DNA of 64,000 nt from JAFGLZ01 sp964622545 (lineage in GTDB: Bacteria > Planctomycetota > Phycisphaerae > UBA1845 > JAFGLZ01): positions 62,001-126,000 of the forward strand of contig CAZUQM010000014.1 of NCBI GenBank assembly GCA_964622545.1, given 5' to 3'. This document shows positions 49,709 to 59,426 of this stretch, piece by piece; position 1 is the first letter of the stretch, and every line of letters begins with the position of its first letter. Below the pieces are notes generated by a model. The model was given only the letters and a program-made list of their open reading frames with translations. It was not told where the DNA came from and searched no databases. Position numbers and translations under genes: made by a program.

Positions 49709-50863
49709 TTGGCAAGACGGAAGAAGACGACGACGGTTCGGTCGTCGCGCCGACGGACACCTCGCGTGCCGGAGGAGCTCGACCGCCGGCTGCGGGGCGT
49801 TCGCGAGCAGTTGACACGCCGGCGCCTCGACGGCCTGCTGGTCAGCTCGCGGACCGATCAGCTCTACCTGACCGGGTTCAACGGCGAGGACGGCCTGACG
49901 CTGGTCACGCCGCGTCAGGTGGTGCTGCTGAGCGACTTTCGTTTTCAGGAGGCCGCCGGCCAGCAGGCGCCCTGGGCCCGGTTCGTCATGCGCAAGAAGG
50001 GCATCCCCGAGGAGCTGGCCAAGGTCGCGCGGCGCAGCCGGATGGAGCGACTCGGCTACGTGGCCGACCGCCTGACCGTGGCCGAGCTGTCGACGTTGCG
50101 TAAGGCGCTGAAGCCCACGGGGGCTAGCCTGGTCAAGGTGCCCAACGTCGTCAGCGACCTGCGGATCAAGAAGGACCAGACCGAGCTGACGGTGATGCGT
50201 GAGGCGATTCGCGTGGCCGAAGAGGCGTTTCTGGCGATGCGGAAGGCGATCCGCATCGGCCAGACCGAGCAGGAGCTGGCGGCGCGGCTGAACTACGAGA
50301 TGTGCCGGCGTGGGGCGGTGGGCCCGAGCTTCCCGACGGTGGTGGCTGAGGGGGCGAACGCGGCGCTACCTCATGCCGAGCCGGGCGAGCGTCGGATCCG
50401 GCGCGGCAGCGCCGTGTTGTTCGACTGGGGCGCGCACTACCGGGGCTACTGCAGCGACTTGACCCGGATGGTGTACATCGGTAGAATCCCGCCCCGAATC
50501 CGCCGCTTGCATACAATCGTGCGGGACGCCCAGCAGCGGGCGCTTGGCGAGGTTCGTGCGGGGCTGGCGATACGGGATTTGGATCGCTCGGCTCGATCGC
50601 ACATCGCCGAGCACGGGTACGGTAAGCAGTTTGGACACGCCTTGGGCCACGGGCTGGGGCTGAACGTTCACGAGGCGCCCGGTCTGAGCGCCCGCAACGC
50701 CGCTCTCCTGGAACCGGGGATGGTGGTGACGATCGAGCCGGGCATCTACCTGCCGGGCGTCGGCGGCGTGCGGATCGAGGACGACGTGCTCGTGACCGAT
50801 GCGGGGGGCGAGGTCTTGTCGAGCCTGCCCAGTGACCTGGCGTGGTCGGTCGTCGATCTATAA
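49709..50863 (+). CDS. M24-family metallopeptidase (Xaa-Pro aminopeptidase/dipeptidase-like)
   Basis: A 384-aa cytosolic dimetal peptidase with a creatinase-like N-terminal domain (RLDGLLVSSRTDQLYLTGFN) and a pita-bread catalytic domain. The five metal ligands are visible in order: LFDWG, CSDLTR, FGHALGHGLG, VTIEPGIY and RIEDDVLV. A lysine/arginine-rich head (ARRKKTTTVRSSRRRTPR) precedes the fold. TTG 49709 is chosen because GCGGAGGA lies five bases upstream; ATG 49670 has no ribosome site. It is followed 13 bp on by accB. In many bacteria an efp gene sits between pepQ and accB; it is absent here. Confidence 0.88.
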   Translation: MARRKKTTTVRSSRRRTPRVPEELDRRLRGVREQLTRRRLDGLLVSSRTDQLYLTGFNGEDGLTLVTPRQVVLLSDFRFQEAAGQQAPWARFVMRKKGIPEELAKVARRSRMERLGYVADRLTVAELSTLRKALKPTGASLVKVPNVVSDLRIKKDQTELTVMREAIRVAEEAFLAMRKAIRIGQTEQELAARLNYEMCRRGAVGPSFPTVVAEGANAALPHAEPGERRIRRGSAVLFDWGAHYRGYCSDLTRMVYIGRIPPRIRRLHTIVRDAQQRALGEVRAGLAIRDLDRSARSHIAEHGYGKQFGHALGHGLGLNVHEAPGLSARNAALLEPGMVVTIEPGIYLPGVGGVRIEDDVLVTDAGGEVLSSLPSDLAWSVVDL

Positions 50864-50876
50864 GGGCCCAGCGCCG

Positions 50877-51362
50877 ATGGATATCGAGACAGTCCGCAAC
50901 CTGATCCAGTTGATGGTGGACAACGACCTGGCCGAGCTGGAGGTGCAGGACGGGGAGAGACGCGTGGTCCTCAAGCGCCAGGGCGAGCAGCTCTCGGGCG
51001 AGGACATGGCGGCGATGGCCGCGCGGGTCGTTGCGGCCAATGGCGCCGCTGCGACCGAACCCGGGTCCGCATCGCCGGCCGCGGAGGAGCCCGAGGCCCA
51101 GGCCGAAGAGGACGAGAACGTCGTCACCATCACCTCGCCCATGGTGGGCACCTTCTATGCGGCTCCTGATCCTGATACGCCCCCTTACGTGCAAGTCGGC
51201 AGCGAGGTCCAGCCCGATTCGGTGATCTGCATCATCGAGGCCATGAAGGTCTACAACGAGATCAAGGCCGAGGCGCATGGCGTGATCGAGAAGGTCCTGG
51301 TCAACAACGAAGATCCGGTGGAGTTCGGTCAGCCGCTCTTCGTGGTCCGGCCGGCGCCGTAG
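50877..51362 (+). CDS. accB: Biotin carboxyl carrier protein of acetyl-CoA carboxylase
   Basis: A 161-aa carrier. The N-terminus MDIETVRNLIQLMVDNDLAELE is the AccB dimerisation or docking segment. An Ala/Pro/Glu-rich linker (about 55-80) follows, then the biotinyl domain (ITSPMVGTFYAAPDPDTPPY) with the biotin-accepting Lys in IIEAMKVYNEI. It delivers carboxybiotin between AccC and the carboxyltransferase to make malonyl-CoA for fatty acid synthesis. ATG 50877 is weakly preceded by AAGGG. It lies between the M24 peptidase (13 bp upstream) and accC (30 bp downstream). Confidence 0.95.
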   Translation: MDIETVRNLIQLMVDNDLAELEVQDGERRVVLKRQGEQLSGEDMAAMAARVVAANGAAATEPGSASPAAEEPEAQAEEDENVVTITSPMVGTFYAAPDPDTPPYVQVGSEVQPDSVICIIEAMKVYNEIKAEAHGVIEKVLVNNEDPVEFGQPLFVVRPAP

Positions 51363-51392
51363 GCGCTGTCGTCAAGGTACGGGGCGGAGTCG

Positions 51393-52730
<1,338 letters not shown>

Positions 52731-52782
52731 GGTATGCTGCTCGTTCTGGTCAGCCGGTGTCATTAGGTAAAGGTGGACCCCC

Positions 52783-54066
52783 ATGGCAGATCTCTTGAAA
52801 GGTAACGCGGTTGTCGGCCAGGCCGGCGGCCCGACGGTGGTGATCAATCAGTCGCTGGCCGGTGTGATCCAGGAGGTGCAGAAGCACGACCACATCACAC
52901 ATCTGTTGGGCGCCCGCCACGGTGTGTCCGGCATCCTGGCTGACGACTTTATCGATCTGAAGCGTCAGCCTTCCGAGATGGTCGAGCTGGTGGCGTGCAC
53001 GCCGGCCTCGGCGCTCGGCTCGACGCGGCACAAACCCGTGGAGAAGGACTTCGAGCAGATCCTGGATCGTTTCCGACAGCGGAACGTCCGGTACTTCTTC
53101 TACATCGGCGGGAACGACTCGGCCGAGGCGGCCCAGATCATCAACAAGATGGCCCAAGAGGCCAAGTACGAGCTGCGCACGATCCACATTCCCAAGACGA
53201 TCGACAACGACCTGCTGGTCACCGACCACTGTCCGGGCTACGGCAGCGCGGCCAAGTTCGTGGCCTCGGCGTTCATCGGCGACAACCTGGACAACCGGGC
53301 GCTGCCCGGCATCAAGATCAACATCCTGATGGGTCGGGACGCGGGGTTCATCACGGCGGCCAGCATCCTGGCACGGCAGCGCGAGGACGACGGTCCGCAC
53401 CTGATCTACGTGCCCGAGGTCTCGTTCGACCCCGACACGTTCGTCGAGGACGTCAGCCGGGCCGTGGACACGCACGGTCGATGCCTGGTGGCCGTCAGTG
53501 AGGGCATACGCGATACGGAGGGCACGCTCTGGGCCAAGCGGCTGGCGACCGAGATGGGCACGTCGGACATGGCTCAGCGGGACGCGTTCGGGCACTTCCA
53601 GCTATCCGGGACGGGCGTGCTGGCCGATTACCTGGCCGGTCTGGTCAAGCAAAAGCTCGGCAACACCAAACCGGGGCTGCGGGTTCGGGCCGACACCTAC
53701 GGTTACCTCCAGCGGAGCTTCCCGTCGTGGAGTGAGGTGGACGCGTGGGAGTCTCGGCTTTGTGGTCAGATGGCCGTGAGCTACTCGCTGGAGGCCGACC
53801 AGGACGGCAGTGTGGCGCTGGTTCGTCTGCCGGGCACGAGCTATGCGTGCGGCACGCAGTTGGTGCCGCTCGAGGCCGTCGCCCCGCCTGAGCCGCCGAA
53901 GACGCAGAGCCTGCCCCGCGAGTACATCAACGACGCTGGCAACTACATCAAGGACCAGTTCCTGGTCTACGCCGGTCCGCTGGTCGGCAACCTGCCGAAG
54001 GTCGGCTGGTTCGAGCAGGTCAAGACCGGCCAGCCCTACGGGGCCAAGACGGCGAAGCTGGGGTAG
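52783..54066 (+). CDS. pfp: Pyrophosphate-dependent phosphofructokinase-type enzyme
   Basis: A 427-aa member of the phosphofructokinase A family that interconverts fructose 6-phosphate and fructose 1,6-bisphosphate. VGQAGGPTVVINQSLAG is the N-terminal nucleotide-loop region. The donor-choice motif near residue 109-113 reads GGNDS, with Asp where ATP enzymes have Gly (GGDGS), and the next motif is PKTIDNDLL with Lys (ATP enzymes have Gly). Both point to pyrophosphate as donor; that would make glycolysis and gluconeogenesis reversible at this step. MGRDAGFITAASILA and VSEGIRD follow. It starts at ATG 52783 and stands 52 bp after accC. Confidence 0.9.
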   Translation: MADLLKGNAVVGQAGGPTVVINQSLAGVIQEVQKHDHITHLLGARHGVSGILADDFIDLKRQPSEMVELVACTPASALGSTRHKPVEKDFEQILDRFRQRNVRYFFYIGGNDSAEAAQIINKMAQEAKYELRTIHIPKTIDNDLLVTDHCPGYGSAAKFVASAFIGDNLDNRALPGIKINILMGRDAGFITAASILARQREDDGPHLIYVPEVSFDPDTFVEDVSRAVDTHGRCLVAVSEGIRDTEGTLWAKRLATEMGTSDMAQRDAFGHFQLSGTGVLADYLAGLVKQKLGNTKPGLRVRADTYGYLQRSFPSWSEVDAWESRLCGQMAVSYSLEADQDGSVALVRLPGTSYACGTQLVPLEAVAPPEPPKTQSLPREYINDAGNYIKDQFLVYAGPLVGNLPKVGWFEQVKTGQPYGAKTAKLG

Positions 54067-54173
54067 GCGACAGGAGGACCGGGTTCAGGAGGGCGAAGGG
54101 CTCAGCTCGGGAGGGCGAGGCCACTGCCGAGCCGTTCGGGCCTGACGTCAGATCCAAGATCATCGACTCACCC

Positions 54174-54211
54174 CCGCCGGCGGACGCTGTCGTTCGTCGG
54201 CGTTAATTTTT
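54174..54211 (+). terminator. Candidate intrinsic terminator after pfp
   Basis: CGCCGGCGGACG with CGTCGGCG forms a bulged stem (54175-54202), followed by TTAATTTTT. It lies between the convergent pfp and glycosylphosphotransferase genes and could serve both. Confidence 0.45.
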
Positions 54212-54260
54212 GGCTTGAAGGGCCAACAGAGAATGCCGGGGTCGTAGCTCCCAGCTTGAG

Positions 54261-55802
54261 CTACCGCTTCTCGGCCAGCTCCAATCGCCGGCGGAACGCG
54301 GCAGCCTCTTCGGAATCGGGTTGGGGCCAGGGGAAGGTGGCATGGGCGGGATCGAACTCGACGAGTCCGCCGCCGTCGGACAGGGCGCCGTCGACCGCGG
54401 GCAGGTTCACGTCGTCCAGCTTGCCTTTGCGCTTCTTGACAAGCCGTAGCAGCGTCAGGCTGATGATCCACAGATCGAACCAGAACGACCAGTTCTCGAC
54501 GTAGTGGATGTCGTGTTGGATGCGGCGGTGCAAGTCGGTCCGGCCACGCCAGCCGTTGACCTGCGCCCAGCCCGTGATGCCGGGCTTGACCCAATGCTTG
54601 TGGCTGTAACGGCTGATGACGTGCTTGAAGGCCTGGACGAACTCCGGCCGCTCGGGTCGCGGGCCGACCAGGCTCATCTGGCCGACGAGGACGTTGAAGA
54701 GTTGCGGCAGCTCGTCGACGTTGGTCTTGCGGAGGAGCCGGCCGACGCGGGTCGCGCGGGGATCGTTGTCGCAGGCCCAGACGGGGCCGGTCTCCTGCTC
54801 GGCATCGGCCCGCATGGTGCGGAATTTGACCATGCGGAATCGCTTGCCGTCCAGGCCGACGCGCTCCTGGAGGTAGAAGATCGGGCCGCGCGACGTCAGC
54901 TTGATCAGCGGGGCGACCACGGCGAACAGCGGCGCGAGCAGGATGAGCCCGACGCCCGAGGCCGTGACGTCGAAAGCACGCTTGGCCAGCATGCCGCTGA
55001 GGGGCAGATCGTGCCCGCTCATCTCGATCACGGGCGTCTCGCCGATCTGGTCGACGCGGGGGATCAGGTGGAGCCCCGGGAAGATCGACGGCGTGATCTG
55101 GAGGGGCACGCCCTCGCGCTCGGCCATCTGGGCGACGCGCAGCAGCAGCCGGGTCCGTCGAGGCGGGAGGTCGAGGATGACCTGGTCGACCTCGCCCTGG
55201 CGGATACGGAGCAGGGCGTCCTCCTCGCTGAGTCGCGAGACGCCGGGCGCGTTGACGTCGCCGGTGGCCTCGATGCTCCGGACCGGCGCGAAGATTTGCT
55301 TGCGCAGGTGCTCTGCGATGTCGCTGCCGAGCGAGTCGCCGCCGAAGATGAGCACACGTCGGCCCGCTCCGGCTCTGGCCTGCCACCAGGTGGAGAGGTG
55401 GGCAAAGACGACACGGGCGAGCAGGAGTCCGACGGCCGCGGAGCCCAGGAAGAGCGTGAACACCATCCGGGAATAGGTGAACAGCTCGGACATCTTGAGG
55501 TAGAACGTGCCGGCGATCCACACGCCGGCCAGCAGGATGACGCTGACCAGCGTCTGGCGGAGCAAGGGGGTCAGGCCTCCGACGGCGGATCGGAGGTTGT
55601 AGGCCCCCGAGAAGGCGAGCGTCAGGGCCAGGAAAGGCCATAGGTGCAGAAAGAGATCGACGTGGAGCCTGACCGGCAGTACGGGGTCGGGCAGGATCAC
55701 GTAGCTCTTGAGGGTCAGGGCGACGGCGAGGCTGGCGACCAGGACGAGCTGATCGACCAGGAATAGGATCACGACGCTGGAGGTAATGACCTTGCGGATC
55801 AT
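54261..55802 (-). CDS. Undecaprenyl-phosphate sugar phosphotransferase (WcaJ/ExoY-like)
   Basis: A 513-aa polyprenyl glycosylphosphotransferase that starts a surface polysaccharide by moving a sugar phosphate to undecaprenyl phosphate. Five hydrophobic segments: four near the N-terminus (about 1-130, e.g. VVILFLVDQLVLVASLAVAL) and one at about 330 before the catalytic domain (VTASGVGLILLAPLFAVVAP). A CoA-binding-like middle region (RRVLIFGGDSLGSDIAEHL) lies between them. The catalytic domain has YLQERVGLDGKRFRMVKFRT, VDELPQLFNVLVGQMSLVGP, RPERPEF and VKPGITGWAQVNGWRG. ATG 55802 has no good ribosome site; the frame is open to 56033, but that part is Arg-rich and looks non-coding. Far from the sugar cluster, so a functional link is uncertain. 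Confidence 0.9.
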   Translation of the reverse strand: MIRKVITSSVVILFLVDQLVLVASLAVALTLKSYVILPDPVLPVRLHVDLFLHLWPFLALTLAFSGAYNLRSAVGGLTPLLRQTLVSVILLAGVWIAGTFYLKMSELFTYSRMVFTLFLGSAAVGLLLARVVFAHLSTWWQARAGAGRRVLIFGGDSLGSDIAEHLRKQIFAPVRSIEATGDVNAPGVSRLSEEDALLRIRQGEVDQVILDLPPRRTRLLLRVAQMAEREGVPLQITPSIFPGLHLIPRVDQIGETPVIEMSGHDLPLSGMLAKRAFDVTASGVGLILLAPLFAVVAPLIKLTSRGPIFYLQERVGLDGKRFRMVKFRTMRADAEQETGPVWACDNDPRATRVGRLLRKTNVDELPQLFNVLVGQMSLVGPRPERPEFVQAFKHVISRYSHKHWVKPGITGWAQVNGWRGRTDLHRRIQHDIHYVENWSFWFDLWIISLTLLRLVKKRKGKLDDVNLPAVDGALSDGGGLVEFDPAHATFPWPQPDSEEAAAFRRRLELAEKR

Positions 55803-56259
55803 GTCGGGAGAGTCTCGGTGTCTGCCCAGGAGATCGGCAATCGACCGTCCGCGCCTTGATCGCCACCGGCTTGGGCCGTTCCGTACCGGTGAGAGCCCTC
55901 CAGGGCGTTGCGCCAGGACCGCGCGGCGGCGCAAGATCAAGCGAGCCCGCGTTCTGCGTCGCCGGTGCGGGGAAGTCCTGGAGGCAGGCCCATCTAGCTG
56001 ATCTAGCCTACCCCGCGGCCGGATGGCGGTCAAGGCAAAAGGGCGTGGGGTGACGAGTACGGGGCTGTGGGCGTGGTCTTATCGCTCCCGGCAGGGCTGC
56101 GGACCGTGGGCATGGGAGTCGCCTTGGGGGCCTGGCCGAACCGCGTGCGGGGGAGTCCTTCCCAGGGTTGACAGGGCGGCTGCTTGACGCGCCGGGAGAG
56201 GAGTTAGACGCGCCAAACTTTTGTGCTTTCAATATTTGGCTTTTCTTGGCGCAAAGCCC

Positions 56260-56288
56260 TTGACAGGGGTGACGGGCTTCGGGATGAT
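56260..56288 (+). promoter_or_regulatory. Candidate sigma-70-type promoter upstream of the apr cluster
   Basis: A perfect TTGACA (56260-56265), a 17-base spacer, and GATGAT (56283-56288; four of six consensus). The start site would fall near 56295, just before the palindrome at 56308-56324, and about 560 bp before aprB. Confidence 0.45.
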
Positions 56289-56307
56289 GGGGTTCCCACG
56301 GTGTGAG

Positions 56308-56324
56308 GTACCACACTGTGGTAC
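56308..56324. promoter_or_regulatory. 17-bp palindrome, candidate operator
   Basis: GTACCACACTGTGGTAC: perfect 8-bp arms around one base. It lies about 20 bp after the candidate -10, a position where a bound repressor would block transcription. No regulator gene is adjacent, so the binding protein is unknown. Confidence 0.5.
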
Positions 56325-56541
56325 TACCTAATCAGCGAAGTTTGGACACACCTGTTCGGTAGCTGGGTGCGGTATGATCCGATGCCCGGCGATCCTATCG
56401 CCGCAATCGGGCTGGTCCCAGTGGCCGAATCCGCTGACAAGTTGAGCCGCTGGTGAGCCGCCGGTGTCTGATGCTCGCCAAGGTGTTACGGTAGTTTGGC
56501 GTCGTAAGGAACCGGTACCGCTACAGATTAGGAGGTAGATC

Positions 56542-56682
56542 GTGGCCAGGCTCGACGAGATTCCGGCCGAGTTCTCCCGTCCCGAGGTGCTGGAGGTTTT
56601 CAGGGAGTACTACGCGGGGCTGGAGGAGGCTGTCGAGATCAAGCTGCATGGAGCAGCGACGGGGGACATGAAAGAGACCTAG
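56542..56682 (+). CDS. Short 46-aa ORF upstream of aprB
   Basis: A GTG-started frame of 46 codons ending in TAG. Support is the ribosome site: AGGAGGT lies six bases before the GTG, among the best in the window. The product is acidic with a helical middle (EIPAEFSRPEVLEVFREYY, then AGLEEAVEIKLHG). No domain recognised. It lies 174 bp before aprB on the same strand and after the candidate promoter/operator, so it could be a leader peptide or a small Apr-linked protein. Codon periodicity looks GC-rich like real genes, but the length makes the call tentative. Confidence 0.5.
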   Translation: MARLDEIPAEFSRPEVLEVFREYYAGLEEAVEIKLHGAATGDMKET

Positions 56683-56856
56683 CCCCATTACCCTAGCAAA
56701 GCGGCATCCGGGTCGGATGCGAGTCGCCGGGCGACGTGGCTGGCAACCACAACGGCGCGAGGCGGAACACGAGCCTTCAGCCCTGCCCAGATGCTACCGG
56801 CCGGGCCGCTTGAGATACCCGAAACGGATTGGTTGGGCCAACGAGGAGAAACGTAA

Positions 56857-57294
56857 ATGCCTAGCTATGTTATTCCCGAGAAGTGCGACGGGTGCAAGGC
56901 GTTGGACAAGACTGCATGCCAGTACATTTGTCCGAACGACCTGATGGTGCTGAACAAGGAATTGATGAAGGCCTACAACCGCGAGCCCGAGATGTGCTGG
57001 GAGTGCTACAACTGCGTGAAGATCTGCCCGGTGCAAGCGATTGAGGTTCGCGGTTCTGCCGACTTCACGCCGATGGGCGCTATGGTTACGCCGATGCGGA
57101 GCACCGACGCGATCATGTGGACGGTGAAATTCCGCAATGGCATGCTCAAGCGGTTCAAGTTCCCGATTCGGTCCACGGCGGAAGGTTCGGCCGTGCCCGA
57201 CGGCGGTTTCGGCGATGGCGCGGGCGACCTGAACAGCCAGGAGCTGTATACGGAGCCGGCCTCCAACGGTCTGGACAAGATCGCGACCCTGTAG
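56857..57294 (+). CDS. aprB: Adenylylsulfate (APS) reductase beta subunit
   Basis: A 145-aa iron-sulfur subunit of dissimilatory APS reductase, which passes electrons to the FAD of AprA for APS + 2e- to AMP + sulfite. MPSYVIPEKCDGC opens the first 4Fe-4S site (CDGC, then CQYICPNDLM) and CWECYNCVKICPVQAIEVRG gives the second. The remainder (SADFTPMGAMVTPMRSTDAI, then WTVKFRNGMLKRFKFPIR) is the tail that wraps around AprA in known structures. ATG 56857 has GAGGAGAAAC upstream. It is followed 54 bp on by aprA, the conserved order. Length is at the short end of the family. Confidence 0.96.
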   Translation: MPSYVIPEKCDGCKALDKTACQYICPNDLMVLNKELMKAYNREPEMCWECYNCVKICPVQAIEVRGSADFTPMGAMVTPMRSTDAIMWTVKFRNGMLKRFKFPIRSTAEGSAVPDGGFGDGAGDLNSQELYTEPASNGLDKIATL

Positions 57295-57348
57295 TCCGTA
57301 ACGAGCGACCAGAACAACCCATCCATCAAATGGGAAGGTGAAACGACC

Positions 57349-59262
57349 ATGGCAGATTTCGAGACTGTAGAAGTCACCACCGATCTGCTGATTTGTGGTG
57401 GCGGTATGGCGGCTTGTGGGGCTGCGGTCGAAGCAGTCCACTGGGCCAAGCAGAACAACATCCAAGTCACGATGGTGGACAAGGCGGCCATGGACCGCAG
57501 CGGTGCGGTCGCGATGGGCCTGTCGGCCATCAACCAGTACGTCGGGATCAAGGACGGCCAGAACACCTTGAAGGACTATGTGGACTACGTCCGCAACGAC
57601 CTGATGGGCGTGACGCGCGAGGACCTCGTGGCCAACATCGCACGTCACGTGGACAGCTCGGTGCACCTGTTCGAGAAGTGGGGCCTGCCCATCTGGAAGG
57701 ATGCGGACGGCAACTACGTGCACGAGGGTCGTTGGCAGCTGATGATCAACGGCGAGAGCTACAAGGTCATCGTGGCCGAGGCGGCCAAGAACGCCCTCGG
57801 CGTCGACAACATCTACGAGCGCGTCTTCATCGTCGAGCCCATCCTTGACGGCGATCGGATCGCCGGAGCGGTCGGGTTCAGCGTTCGTGAGAACAAGTTC
57901 TATGTCTTCAAGGCCAAGGCCGTCATGGCCGCGATGGGCGGCGCCGTCCACGTGTTCAAGCCCCGGTCGGCCGGTGAGGGTCTGGGTCGCGCCTGGTATC
58001 CCCCGTGGAACAGCGGCTCGAGCGCCTACTTCACGCTGCGTGCCGGTGCCGAGATGACCTGCCAGGAAGTCCGGTTCATCCCGGTGCGGTTCAAGGACGC
58101 CTACGGCCCGGTCGGTGCGTGGTTCCTCCTGTTCAAGTCGCGTGCGACGAACGCTCTGGGCGAGGCCTACATGCAGACGCGCTCGAGCGAGCTCGACAAG
58201 TGGGCCCCGTACGGCAAGGTCAAGCCGGTGCCGGCGAACCTGCGGAACTGGCTGATGATGCTGGACGTGATGGAAGGCAAGGGTCCGATCTACATGCGGA
58301 CCGAAGAGGCTATCCAGAAGCTCTCGGAGGATACGCCCGACGAGAAGGAACGCAAGAAGAAGCTGAAAGAGCTCGAGGCCGAGGCCTGGGAAGACTTCCT
58401 CGACATGACGATCTCGCAGGCGATTCTCTGGGCCGCCAGCAACATCGAGCCCGAGAAGGCCCCGTCCGAGATCGCCGCGGCCGAGCCCTACTTCATCGGG
58501 TCGCACTCGGGTGCGAGCGGTGCGTGGGTCAGCGGTCCTGAGGATATCCAGACCGACGAGAGCAAGGGTGAGTACTTCTGGGGCTACGCCAACATGTCGA
58601 CGGTGCAGGGTCTGTTCTGTGCCGGTGACGCCAGCGGCGCCTCCAGCCACAAGTTCTCGTCCGGCTCGCACGCCGAAGGTCGCATCGCGGCCAAGGCGGC
58701 GATCAAGTTCATCGTCGAGAACAGCGAGCAGCCGAACGTCGATATGGCCAAGGTCGAGGAGATGAAGACGAAGATCCTCGCCCCGCTCGATCTGTTCGAG
58801 CAGCACAAGGCCGGTACGAGCGATCCCAACATCAGCCCCGAGTACATCAAGCCGAAGATGTTCATGTTCCGGCTTCAGAAGCTCATGGACGAGTACGCCG
58901 GTGGTGTGACCGCTCAGTTCATGACCAGCAAGGCCAACCTCGAAAAGGCCCTCGATCTCCTCGCCTTCCTCAAGGAGGACGCCGAGAAGCTGGCCGCTGA
59001 GGACCTGCACGAGCTGATGCGTTGTTGGGAGAATGTCCAGCGGATGTGGCAGGCCGAGGCCCACGTGCGGACGATCCTGTTCCGCGAAGAGACGCGTTGG
59101 CCGGGCTACTACTTCCGCAGCGACATGCCCGAGATGAAGGACGACTGGCTCTGCTTCGCCAACTGCAAGTGGGATCCGAACAAGGGTGAGTGGGAGATGT
59201 GCAAGCGCCCGATCATCAACGTGTTCCCGCAGCCGGCAGAGCACGAGTTGCTTGGCGGGTAG
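57349..59262 (+). CDS. aprA: Adenylylsulfate (APS) reductase alpha subunit
   Basis: A 637-aa FAD-containing catalytic subunit. TDLLICGGGMAACGAAVEAV (about 12-31) binds FAD. AMDRSGAVAMGLSAINQYVG is the AprA hallmark. Later, WGLPIWKDADGNYVHEGRWQ, GGAVHVFKPRSAGEGLGRAW and SHSGASGAWVSGPEDIQTDE (with a conserved His likely at the active site) appear; GDASGASSHKFSSGSHAEGR is the C-terminal flavoprotein motif. GGGAAGGTGAAACGACC precedes ATG 57349. Family members work reductively in sulfate reducers and oxidatively in sulfur oxidisers; the direction here cannot be read from the gene. A strong hairpin follows the gene. Confidence 0.97.
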   Translation: MADFETVEVTTDLLICGGGMAACGAAVEAVHWAKQNNIQVTMVDKAAMDRSGAVAMGLSAINQYVGIKDGQNTLKDYVDYVRNDLMGVTREDLVANIARHVDSSVHLFEKWGLPIWKDADGNYVHEGRWQLMINGESYKVIVAEAAKNALGVDNIYERVFIVEPILDGDRIAGAVGFSVRENKFYVFKAKAVMAAMGGAVHVFKPRSAGEGLGRAWYPPWNSGSSAYFTLRAGAEMTCQEVRFIPVRFKDAYGPVGAWFLLFKSRATNALGEAYMQTRSSELDKWAPYGKVKPVPANLRNWLMMLDVMEGKGPIYMRTEEAIQKLSEDTPDEKERKKKLKELEAEAWEDFLDMTISQAILWAASNIEPEKAPSEIAAAEPYFIGSHSGASGAWVSGPEDIQTDESKGEYFWGYANMSTVQGLFCAGDASGASSHKFSSGSHAEGRIAAKAAIKFIVENSEQPNVDMAKVEEMKTKILAPLDLFEQHKAGTSDPNISPEYIKPKMFMFRLQKLMDEYAGGVTAQFMTSKANLEKALDLLAFLKEDAEKLAAEDLHELMRCWENVQRMWQAEAHVRTILFREETRWPGYYFRSDMPEMKDDWLCFANCKWDPNKGEWEMCKRPIINVFPQPAEHELLGG

Positions 59263-59340
59263 TCACCCGAGGTACGGGCGAGTCGCCCAAGGGAGATTGC
59301 CACGTCGCAGCATGACGTAGCCAACTCGCTGGATCCAACC

Positions 59341-59375
59341 CTATCCTCCAGGCGCCCCGCGCGCCTGGGGGATAG
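59341..59375 (+). terminator. Strong terminator-like hairpin after aprA
   Basis: 15-bp arms CTATCCTCCAGGCGC and GCGCCTGGGGGATAG with a five-base loop; fourteen Watson-Crick pairs and one wobble. It is followed by GTCGTTTATC, a modest T-rich tail. It lies 79 bp after aprA and 52 bp before the zinc-ribbon gene, so aprBA may be transcribed in excess of the downstream qmo genes. Confidence 0.6.
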
Positions 59376-59426
59376 GTCGTTTATCGCGAGCCACCCATAT
59401 CCCCGTGCGAGCCTAAAGGACGTACG

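Larger units (their letters stand above)
55803..56541. other. 739-bp upstream region of the apr cluster
   Basis: It lies between the divergent glycosylphosphotransferase gene and the 46-codon ORF. It contains a candidate promoter (56260-56288), a 17-bp palindrome (56308-56324), a small GGCTTT/AAAGCC stem at 56238-56259, a lone TATGAT hexamer at 56373-56378 and GACGCGCC direct repeats around 56180-56215. No gene is evident in 55803-56250. Confidence 0.5.

Noticed and set aside
54244..54264. GTAGCTC/GAGCTAC stem at the end of the glycosylphosphotransferase gene as its terminator
   Set aside because: The stem is only seven pairs, overlaps the stop codon, and has no T run on the minus strand; the stem at 54174-54211 is the better candidate.
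56794..59244. An 816-codon minus-strand frame opposite aprBA
   Set aside because: Mirror of GC-rich codons; aprB and aprA are certain on the plus strand.
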